Positions 34,515 through 41,524 of a DNA stretch of 64,000 nt are shown in pieces (the stretch's first letter is position 1; each line of letters opens with the position of its first letter). The stretch covers positions 868,001 through 932,000 of the forward strand of contig CAWDUQ010000004.1 of NCBI GenBank assembly GCA_963805495.1, written 5' to 3'. A model generated the notes under the pieces. It was not told where the DNA came from and did not search any database. It saw nothing but the letters and a program-made list of their open reading frames with translations. Source of the DNA: DAHUXD01 sp963805495. GTDB taxonomy: Bacteria > Acidobacteriota > Thermoanaerobaculia > UBA5066 > Gp7-AA6. Position numbers and translations under genes: made by a program.

Positions 34515-34913
34515 ATGTCATCATTCTTCAAGAACGTGATTCCGGTCTTGCTCTCCCTGGTCCTGGCCTGCTCGGCATCGGTGAATGCCGCGGCACCGGG
34601 CTTTATGGAAGGGCATTTGAAAATCTTCTCGCCCAAGCAAGTGGATCTTTCGGATGGAGACGCCCCCGCGAAGACCACCGAGGACTATGCGAAATATCCG
34701 CTGATCATTCTGGGCGGGGACGGGAAGAAGGAAGTCGCGCGACTGGCCGCGGATGCGGGTGGAAACTATCGTACGGCATTGCCGCCGGGCGACTATGTTC
34801 TGGACGTGCAGGGGCGCGCACGCGGTCACGTTCGCGCGAAACCGCTCCCGTTCAAGATCGTTTCGAAAGAGACTGCGCGCGTCGACATGGACATCGACAC
34901 CGGCGTTCGCTAG
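34515..34913 (+). CDS. Small secreted protein, unknown function
   Basis: A 132-residue protein with a signal peptide (VIPVLLSLVLACSASVNAAA; Cys within it could make it a lipoprotein, but the cleavage more likely follows the Ala run). The mature part has LPPGDYVLDVQGRARGHVRAKPLPFKI, reminiscent of carboxypeptidase-regulatory-like or DUF4198-type beta sandwiches. The ATG lies 7 bp after the T-run of the terminator, so the gene would need its own start inside the terminator or read-through. Confidence 0.6.
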   Translation: MSSFFKNVIPVLLSLVLACSASVNAAAPGFMEGHLKIFSPKQVDLSDGDAPAKTTEDYAKYPLIILGGDGKKEVARLAADAGGNYRTALPPGDYVLDVQGRARGHVRAKPLPFKIVSKETARVDMDIDTGVR

Positions 34914-35004
34914 GTCTCCGTACCGGTAGTCCTGATCAATCGACCGGGCGTCGGGGCGGCGCGGATCACGACGAGACTTTCGCGCACGGCACGTTCGTCG
35001 CGGG

Positions 35005-37071
35005 TCAGGCGGCGCGAAATGGTCGGCCGCGCATCACCCGAATCGGGAGGATGACGGAAGCGAGACCGGCGAACTGCAGCCTCCTCTGCATCGCGAGAGC
35101 CGTCTCGTTGTGCAGGATCCGGTGGTACAGGTTGTCTTTCTCGAACACGAGCGCGCCGAGGTAGAAGATCGACCGCGGAAACTCCCGGTGAATGCTCTCG
35201 CCGAGATCCACGATGCTTTCGACCGCCTCGGTCCCGAGGGAGTACCGGTAATCGGCCCGGAATCCCAGCTTTCGCGCAAAGGCCACGTACTTCTTCAAGT
35301 CCTCCTCGGTGTGGCGCCGGAGCGCTTCCACTTCGTCGATTCCCTTGAAAGTCGACGAGTCGAGGACGCCTACGGAGACGAACACGTAGTCCTGGTACTG
35401 ACCCGGGAACAGCGACTGGAGCGAGAGCAGTGTGTGCACACCGAGGCCGCTGAACCCGTTCACCAGGACGGCGGCGACCGCCCGCCCGTGGTCGACCGGA
35501 ACGGTCACGTTCCCGTGCGGGCGAACGGGAATGTTGAGGAGGGTATCGTCGAGCCGGCGGAGCTGCTCCCGGACCCTTCGGTAGTGCCCCCCGATCGCAA
35601 AGGCCAGGGCGACGAAGCTGGAGGTGACGACGACAGTCAGCCAGCCGCCCTCGGTGAACTTCTCGACGATGCTGACGACCAGGATCGAGAAGCACACCGT
35701 CAGGCCCGTGCCGTGGATGGCGAGGTTGCGCCGCCAGTCCGGGCGCTCGCGGCGCGCCTGTACCCAGTAGCGCGACATCCCGAGCTCGGTCAGCGAGAAC
35801 GTCAGGAAGACGTTGATCGAGTACATCAGGATCAGGAGATCGCTCTTGCCCCGCGAGTACAGGAGGACGGCGAGCGACCCCGCGCCCATCAGGAAGATCC
35901 CGTTCTTCGTCACGAGCCGGTCCGAGAGCTGGGCGAAGCGCCGCGGCACCCACGAGTCGACGGCCATGTTGGCCAGAATGCGCGGTCCGTCGAGGAATCC
36001 GGTCTGGGCCGCGACGAACAGGAGCGCGCCCTCCGAGAACATCGTGATGACGACCAGGGTCGCGCCGATCGGAACGGATCCGATTTGCCAGGGGCCGAAC
36101 AGGTTCTCGGCCAGGACCCAGTTCATCGTCTTCCCGGGGACGGCGCGCGCCCGGATCAGCAGGTAGCAGAAGAGAATCCCGGCCGCCGTGAACGCGAGCG
36201 AGAGGGCCATGTAGAGCATGGTTTTCTTCGCGTTCTTGACCCGGGGCTCGCGCAGGATCTGGACGCCGTTCGAAACGGCCTCGATGCCGGTGTAGGTCCC
36301 TCCGCCGAGGGAGTAGGCCCGCAGGAGGATGAAGAGCGTCGGCAGGAATCCCAGCGCTGAGGTCGCCTTCCGTCCCTCGGCGACGGCGCCGTGCAGGACC
36401 GCCGGAAGCGCGGACGCATGGGTCAGGAGGCCGTAGGTGATCATGAGGGCGTGGGTTCCGACGAAGACCAGGAAGATCGGCAGAAGGAAGGTCACCGATT
36501 CCTTGACGCCGCGAAGGTTCAGGACCACCAGGAGAAACAGCACGGCGACCTCCGCCGGGAGCTTCCGCGACTCCCACGCGGCCGGAAGAAAACTGAAGAC
36601 GGCGTCGCACCCGGTGGCGACCGAGACGGTGATCGTCAGGACGTAGTCGACGATCAGGGCGCAGCCGGAAACGACCCCCACCCGGGGCCCCAGAAGCTTC
36701 GTCGCGACGAGGTACCCGCCGCCCCCTCCGGGAAACTGCTCGATCAGGAGGCTGTAGGCGTACGAGATCAGGAAGACCGTTCCGGCGGTCATGAGGGTCA
36801 GGAACACAGCCAGGTACATGTGCTCCCCGAGCGCGCGAAACGCCGCCTCCGGGCCGTAAGCCGACGAGGAGAGCCCGTCGGCGCCGAGCCCGACCCACGC
36901 CAGGAACGCGACGAGCGAGACGTGGTGAAAGACGCGCGGATCCATGGGATCCCGGGGCCGTCCGACGACCAGGTGGCGGAGGGTCTTCCGCAGGGACCGC
37001 CGCGGGGCCTCGGGAGACGGGTGACCCCGCTCGGCGCTTCCGGGGGCCGGGTCCCCGGCCGGGGGATTCAT
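35005..37071 (-). CDS. APC-superfamily transporter, KimA-like potassium or amino acid permease
   Basis: A 688-residue protein with about 12 membrane helices and a roughly 180-residue C-terminal cytoplasmic domain. The N-terminal signature GLGADGLSSSAYGPEAAF and EQFPGGGGGYLVATKLLG are those of the KimA-type branch of the APC superfamily; Bacillus KimA is a proton-coupled K+ importer. It is divergent from a KdpD/KdpE-like pair, which supports K+ transport (inference). Other members are annotated as amino acid permeases, so the substrate remains open. ATG 37071 is chosen. Confidence 0.82.
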   Translation of the reverse strand: MNPPAGDPAPGSAERGHPSPEAPRRSLRKTLRHLVVGRPRDPMDPRVFHHVSLVAFLAWVGLGADGLSSSAYGPEAAFRALGEHMYLAVFLTLMTAGTVFLISYAYSLLIEQFPGGGGGYLVATKLLGPRVGVVSGCALIVDYVLTITVSVATGCDAVFSFLPAAWESRKLPAEVAVLFLLVVLNLRGVKESVTFLLPIFLVFVGTHALMITYGLLTHASALPAVLHGAVAEGRKATSALGFLPTLFILLRAYSLGGGTYTGIEAVSNGVQILREPRVKNAKKTMLYMALSLAFTAAGILFCYLLIRARAVPGKTMNWVLAENLFGPWQIGSVPIGATLVVITMFSEGALLFVAAQTGFLDGPRILANMAVDSWVPRRFAQLSDRLVTKNGIFLMGAGSLAVLLYSRGKSDLLILMYSINVFLTFSLTELGMSRYWVQARRERPDWRRNLAIHGTGLTVCFSILVVSIVEKFTEGGWLTVVVTSSFVALAFAIGGHYRRVREQLRRLDDTLLNIPVRPHGNVTVPVDHGRAVAAVLVNGFSGLGVHTLLSLQSLFPGQYQDYVFVSVGVLDSSTFKGIDEVEALRRHTEEDLKKYVAFARKLGFRADYRYSLGTEAVESIVDLGESIHREFPRSIFYLGALVFEKDNLYHRILHNETALAMQRRLQFAGLASVILPIRVMRGRPFRAA

Positions 37072-37161
37072 GGTCCGAGTCTGCCAACGGGCACCGAAAG
37101 AAGTTCGGAAGAAACCCGAAAGAATCGCCGAGGCGAGGCCCTCGGGCGAGTCCGGGATCAA

Positions 37162-37167
37162 TAGAAT
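37162..37167 (+). promoter_or_regulatory. -10-like box 7 bp before the sensor kinase start
   Basis: TAGAAT stands out in a GC-rich region and ends 7 bp before GTG 37175, with no ribosome-binding site between. This is the expected layout of a leaderless mRNA and supports the GTG start. Confidence 0.45.
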
Positions 37168-37174
37168 CCGGGGC

Positions 37175-38623
37175 GTGGCGCGTCCCGGGCCGAGTGTCGC
37201 GTGGGGGTACGCGGGATCGGCGTCGCTCGTGGCGCTGACCCTCGCCGTCCTCAAGGCCTTTCCCCGTCTGACCGACGCGGCGATCGCCCTCATTCTCCTC
37301 CTCTCGGTCTTCCTCTCCGCCTGGCTGTGGGAAAGCGGTCCCGGTGTCCTGGCCGCGGTTCTGGCAACCCTGGGCCTGAACTACTTCGTTTTTCCTCCGC
37401 TCCACACCTTCGTGATCGAAGACGAGCAGAACGTCGCCGCGCTCGTCGTCTTCCTGATCTCGGGGCTCCTGATCGGACGGCTGTCCGCGCTCAGTCGGGA
37501 GAGGCTGCGGCAGGTGGAGGCCGAGCGCACGGACCTCGCTCGCCTGACGCAGCTCTCCCAGGCCTTCTTCTCGGACACGCTGTGGGACGGGGACGCCCTG
37601 CTCGAAATCGCGGCCGGGCGTCTCCGCGGCGCGCTCCAGGCGCAGAGCGTGTCGATCCGGCTGGCCGGACCGGAGGGGTCCCTGGCCCCGGACGCGCCGG
37701 GCGGGGACTCCGGCGAGCGCGGCGATCCGGCCGTGCGCGCCTTCCGGCAGGGCGCGGCCGTGGCGCGCCCGTCCCCGGACGGAAGCACCGACATTTACGT
37801 TCCGATCCCGGTGGGTGTCCGGCGGGCGGGCGTGCTGATCGTCCGGGGGATGAGGTCGAGCGACCGCATGGCTCAGGGTTGTGCCGTCCTGCTGGGCCTC
37901 GCCCTGGAGCGGGAGCGCCTCCTCCGGTTGGAGCTCGAGGCCGAGGAGACCAAGGTCAGCGACAGGATGAAGTCCACGCTGCTCGCGGCCCTGGCGCACG
38001 ATCTGAAGACGCCCGTCGCGGCCGCCCGCGGAGCGATCGAGAACTGGGCGGCCGAAACGGGACCTTCGGAGGCGTCGCACCTCGCCGTCGGGCAGCTCCA
38101 CACCCTCACCCGCCGGATCGACGAGCTGATGGACGTGGTCCGCCTGGACTCGGGCGTGGCGCGGCCGCGTCGCGAGATCGTCACGGCCGGGGCCATCATC
38201 GAGGCCGCTCTCGCGAGGTTTGCCGACGCACTGTCCGCAAACCCCCTGGCCGTGGACGTGCCCGACGAGGGCCTGCGAGTCCAGGTGGACCCCGGACAGA
38301 TCACCGAGGCCCTCGGGCACGGCCTGGAGAATGCCGCGCGCTACTCGCCCTCGGGCAGCGAGATCGCGATCTCCGCGGCCGCCTCGGACGGCGTCGTCTT
38401 CCTGCGTGTGGCCGACCGGGGACCCGGGATCCCACTCTCCGAGCGCGAACGGGTGTTCGAGCGCTTCGTGCGGCTCTCCTCGCCCGTGCCGGTCCCGGGG
38501 ACGGGTCTCGGGCTCTCGATCGCACGGAGTCTCGTCGAGATCAACGGGGGCCACCTGAAGCTGGCTGAGTCCGCGGCGGGCGGAACGATCTTCGAGATCG
38601 AGCTCCCGAGGCCGTCCTCTTGA
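37175..38623 (+). CDS. KdpD-like sensor histidine kinase lacking the KdpD N-terminal domain
   Basis: A 482-residue membrane kinase. It has about four helices in a DUF4118 (KdpD-type) block (about residues 15-115, including LNYFVFPPLHTF), then a GAF-like region. The HisKA box carries the phospho-acceptor His275 (LAALAHDLKTPVAA), followed by HATPase motifs ENAARYSPSG, RVADRGPGIP and PGTGLGLSIA. The cytosolic KdpD and UspA domains of classical KdpD are absent. TGA overlaps the TTG start of the response regulator. It probably senses K+ or turgor and acts with the KimA-like gene next door (inference). Confidence 0.85.
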   Translation: MARPGPSVAWGYAGSASLVALTLAVLKAFPRLTDAAIALILLLSVFLSAWLWESGPGVLAAVLATLGLNYFVFPPLHTFVIEDEQNVAALVVFLISGLLIGRLSALSRERLRQVEAERTDLARLTQLSQAFFSDTLWDGDALLEIAAGRLRGALQAQSVSIRLAGPEGSLAPDAPGGDSGERGDPAVRAFRQGAAVARPSPDGSTDIYVPIPVGVRRAGVLIVRGMRSSDRMAQGCAVLLGLALERERLLRLELEAEETKVSDRMKSTLLAALAHDLKTPVAAARGAIENWAAETGPSEASHLAVGQLHTLTRRIDELMDVVRLDSGVARPRREIVTAGAIIEAALARFADALSANPLAVDVPDEGLRVQVDPGQITEALGHGLENAARYSPSGSEIAISAAASDGVVFLRVADRGPGIPLSERERVFERFVRLSSPVPVPGTGLGLSIARSLVEINGGHLKLAESAAGGTIFEIELPRPSS

Positions 38624-39303
38624 GCCGCGTTCTCGTGGTGGACGACGAGGCGGACATCCGCAAGGTCGTGCGCGACGCGCTCATGCAGGACGGACACGAG
38701 GTCGAGACGGCGGTCGACGGCGAAGAGGCACGGGCGGTCCTGGAGTCGGGCGAGTTCGACCTCGTGATCACGGATCTCAACATGCCTCGCGTGGATGGTC
38801 TGGAGCTGGTCCGCAGGATTCGCGCGACATCGGCGGTCCCGGTCCTCGTTCTGACGGTTCGGGCGGAGGAGCGCGAGAAGGTCCGGCTCCTCGACGCCGG
38901 GGCGGACGACTACGTCACGAAGCCGTTCGGCGTCGCCGAGCTCCTCGCGCGGGCCCGGGCTCTCCTGCGGCGGAGCGACGCCCGGCCGGATGCGCCGCCC
39001 ATCTCGCGCTGGGGGGACATCGAGGTCGATCGCGACGCCCGCTCGGTACGGCGCCAGGGCCAGGCCGTGCATCTGACGCCCACCGAGTTTTCGCTGCTGA
39101 ACGCCCTGCTGTCGAAGCCGGGCGCCGTCTGGACTCACAAGCAGCTGTTGACGGCCGTCTGGGGATCGGCCGCGGGGATCTCGAACGACACGCTTCGGGT
39201 GCACATGGGGAGTCTCCGTCGGAAGCTCGAAACCGATCCCAACCGGCCCCGGTGGATCCGCACGGAGCCCTGGGTCGGATACCGTTTCTCGCCGGAGGAC
39301 TGA
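38620..39303 (+). CDS. OmpR-family response regulator (KdpE-like)
   Basis: A 227-residue protein with a receiver domain (acidic pocket VVDDEADIRK, phospho-acceptor Asp52 in VITDLNMPRVDG, Lys in VTKPFG) and a winged-helix DNA-binding domain (LTPTEFSLLNALL, NDTLRVHMGSLRRKLE, WVGYRF). TTG 38620 overlaps the kinase stop as TTGA, so translation is coupled. The expected target is the divergent transporter promoter region 37072-37174; no repeated operator was identified there by eye. Confidence 0.92.
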   Translation: MSRVLVVDDEADIRKVVRDALMQDGHEVETAVDGEEARAVLESGEFDLVITDLNMPRVDGLELVRRIRATSAVPVLVLTVRAEEREKVRLLDAGADDYVTKPFGVAELLARARALLRRSDARPDAPPISRWGDIEVDRDARSVRRQGQAVHLTPTEFSLLNALLSKPGAVWTHKQLLTAVWGSAAGISNDTLRVHMGSLRRKLETDPNRPRWIRTEPWVGYRFSPED

Positions 39304-39384
39304 ACGGGTTCACTCGCGGGCCCTTTGCAAACTCTTTCGGGAGCCTTCCGGACTTCTTTCCGGCGTGCGCGGGACGATCGGTGC

Positions 39385-39609
39385 ATGAGGACGCCGGAGT
39401 CTCGGAAGGCAGCCTTCCTCGCTTGTCTCAGCTTGCTGATTCTTTTCGGGGGTTCCTTCGCCAGCCTGTGGCTGCCCGCCGAGGCCCAGGTCCTCGGCGT
39501 GATCGCCGCGGTTGCGGGATATGTGTTCTGCGCCCGCTGCGCCCTGTCCCGGTGGCATGCCGACGACCGCGTGTTCGAGCACCCCTCCTGGACGGGCGTC
39601 CACTCGTAG
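39385..39609 (+). CDS. Small membrane protein, unknown function
   Basis: A 74-residue protein with two membrane segments (AAFLACLSLLILFGGSFASL and VLGVIAAVAGYVFCA) and a charged tail. ATG 39385 (MRTPESRK) is favoured over 39325 because it gives a normal start before the first helix. It follows the response regulator gene after 81 bp and may belong to the same unit. Small size keeps confidence moderate. Confidence 0.55.
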   Translation: MRTPESRKAAFLACLSLLILFGGSFASLWLPAEAQVLGVIAAVAGYVFCARCALSRWHADDRVFEHPSWTGVHS

Positions 39610-39645
39610 TGAGAGCTACGGCCGTGCTCACCGAAGTGCCATGGT

Positions 39646-39712
39646 GTGTAGGGGCGGCCCTCGCGGCCGCCCGCGGGGCGGGGACAAGCCCCACCCTGCG
39701 ACCGTGTTCCGT
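39646..39712. repeat. Dispersed GC-rich palindromic element, copy 5
   Basis: GTAGGGGCGGCCCTCGCGGC and a second arm GCGGGGACAAGCCCC fill the convergent gap between the small membrane protein and the amidohydrolase. Confidence 0.55.
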
Positions 39713-39735
39713 AAAGCGACTTCCGTTACGAAACG

Positions 39736-41043
39736 CTATGACGGCGGACGGGCCGGGGACCGGGGAGAGCGGTCGTTCCGCGGCACCGCCGGAACCACCG
39801 GCGAACGGCCGCCGCCGAGCGAGCGCCAGACGCCGCGGAGCACCACGGCCTCGGGGGCGCGCAGCGCGCCGATGTCCTCGAGGGGATTGGATGCGACGAT
39901 GAGCAGGTCCGCGCGCCGCCCCGGCGCCACGACGCCGATCTCGGCCTGCTCGCCCAGGAATTCGGCGGCGGCGGAGGTGGCGGCGCGCAGGGACTCGTAC
40001 GGCGTGAGGCCGGCGGCGACGAAGTCCGCGAGCTCGTCGTGGATCGAGCTCCCGGCCGCGGTCCGGTCGATCCCGGCGTCGGTTCCGACGAGAAGCCGCG
40101 CGCCGGCATCGGCGAGGGCCCGTACGACGGCCCCGCGATTGGCGACGACGCGGTCCCGGGTCCCCGCGGGAAGGCTGTCGGCGATGATCGCGTAGATCGC
40201 GAGGGTCGGGCAGTTCCAGGTGCCCGCCGCGGCGGTCCGCGCGGCGAGCGCCGGGATCCGGCTGGCGTCGATGTCGGCCCACGCCGCGGCGTTGGACTGG
40301 CCCGTCCGGCTGAGGGCCCGGTCGTAGCCGCCGAGGTGCTCGATCGACAGCTGCCCGGAATCGAGGGCGTGCTCGAGGGTGACGCGCAGCGGCACATGGC
40401 CGATCGTACGGATTCCGCGATTTCGCGCGGCCGCGGTGATCGCGTCGTAGGAGGCGGCGGAGAGGCTGGTGTAGACCTTGATCCAGCGCCAGCCCGCGGC
40501 GACCTGCACGTCGACCACCGCCTGCGCGGTCGACGGGTCGTCCACGATCTGCGTTTCCGGCCACACCGCGGGCGTGCCGTCGAGGCCGGGGCTCGCGGAG
40601 TAGATCGCGGGGCCGACCCGGCGGCCGGCCACGACGTCGGCCATGGTCGCGGGGAGGGCCGAGTAGCCCCACATGTTCCGGACCGACGTGATGCCGTTGT
40701 CGACGTAGGCCTCGAGCTCTCCGCTCCGGATGTGGACGTGCATGTCGATGAGGCCGGGGAGGACGTAGGCGCCGCGGGCGTCGATGATGCCGGCCGAGGA
40801 AGGGATCGCGACCGTGCCCGCCGGACCGACGGCCGCGATGCGGTCGCCGGCGACGAGGACGACCTGGTCGCGGAGCACCCGCTCGCCGTCCATCGGAACG
40901 ACGGAGGCGTGGAGGATCGCGAACCCGCCCTCCGGCTCCCCGGCGGCGGCGACGCGGGTCACTCCGGCCGCCAGCGCCAGGACGGGGAGCGCGACGGCGA
41001 GCCGACCAGCCGCGGCCCGCGTCCACCAGGACGACGATGTCAC
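39736..41043 (-). CDS. Secreted amidohydrolase-family protein
   Basis: A 435-residue protein with a signal peptide (AVALPVLALAAGVTRVAAA). The amidohydrolase fold shows the first metal-binding motif GLIDMHVHI, a Lys in RWIKVYTS (candidate carboxylated Lys), His in TIGHVPL and IEHLGG, the Asp in GTDAGID and the C-terminal PGRRADLLIVASNPLEDI. Such proteins include prolidases and imidazolonepropionase-like enzymes; the substrate is unknown. GTG 41043 is the start. It is divergent from padR. Confidence 0.85.
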   Translation of the reverse strand: MTSSSWWTRAAAGRLAVALPVLALAAGVTRVAAAGEPEGGFAILHASVVPMDGERVLRDQVVLVAGDRIAAVGPAGTVAIPSSAGIIDARGAYVLPGLIDMHVHIRSGELEAYVDNGITSVRNMWGYSALPATMADVVAGRRVGPAIYSASPGLDGTPAVWPETQIVDDPSTAQAVVDVQVAAGWRWIKVYTSLSAASYDAITAAARNRGIRTIGHVPLRVTLEHALDSGQLSIEHLGGYDRALSRTGQSNAAAWADIDASRIPALAARTAAAGTWNCPTLAIYAIIADSLPAGTRDRVVANRGAVVRALADAGARLLVGTDAGIDRTAAGSSIHDELADFVAAGLTPYESLRAATSAAAEFLGEQAEIGVVAPGRRADLLIVASNPLEDIGALRAPEAVVLRGVWRSLGGGRSPVVPAVPRNDRSPRSPARPPS

Positions 41044-41114
41044 CGCTCCAGCATAGTCGGGATGCGAGCCTGCATCCTCGGGAAGTTCTTGGCGCTGCGC
41101 GAGGCCGTCTTCCC

Positions 41115-41143
41115 TTGCGCTTCGACAATGGCGCTGCTAGGCT
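41115..41143 (+). promoter_or_regulatory. Promoter of padR-permease operon
   Basis: TTGCGC (41115-41120) and TAGGCT (41138-41143) are spaced by 17 bp, 36 bp upstream of the padR ATG. PadR proteins commonly autoregulate, but no operator repeat was spotted. Confidence 0.45.
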
Positions 41144-41179
41144 CCCTCGTGTCGAAGCGATAGGGGAGAGGGACAGAGC

Positions 41180-41512
41180 ATGACGCGCGATCGCATCGAG
41201 CTTCCGCAGGGCACGCTGGACCTCCTGATCCTGCGCACGCTGGCGCTCTCGCCGCAGCACGGCTGGGCGATCGCGGCGCGGCTCCAGCAGATCTCGGGCG
41301 ACGCCGTGCGCGTCGCGCAGGGCTCGCTCTACCCGGCGCTGCACCGACTCGAGCGGCGCGGATGGGTGACGCACCGGTGGGGCACGACGTCGGCCAACCG
41401 ACGCGCCAAGTTCTACGAGCTGACCGCGCGCGGGCGGGCCCTGCTCGAGCGCAAGAAGCGCGACTGGAGGCGGCTTGCCGCCGCGGTGGCCCAGGTTCTC
41501 GGGACGGCCTGA
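41180..41512 (+). CDS. PadR-family transcriptional regulator
   Basis: A 110-residue winged-helix protein starting MTRDRIELPQGTLDLLILRT, with QGSLYPALHRLERRGWV as recognition helix region and YELTARGRALL in the wing. In Acidobacteriota this PadR type is usually encoded directly upstream of ADOP permeases, as here (13-bp gap). It most likely represses the operon in response to a small molecule. A ribosome-binding site (GGGGAGAGG) is present. Confidence 0.93.
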   Translation: MTRDRIELPQGTLDLLILRTLALSPQHGWAIAARLQQISGDAVRVAQGSLYPALHRLERRGWVTHRWGTTSANRRAKFYELTARGRALLERKKRDWRRLAAAVAQVLGTA

Positions 41513-41524
41513 AGGAGGCGGGAG

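Noticed and set aside
34910..38554. 1214-codon minus-strand frame across the transporter and sensor kinase
   Set aside because: Composition is typical of an antisense or out-of-frame shadow. The real genes on both strands explain the region.
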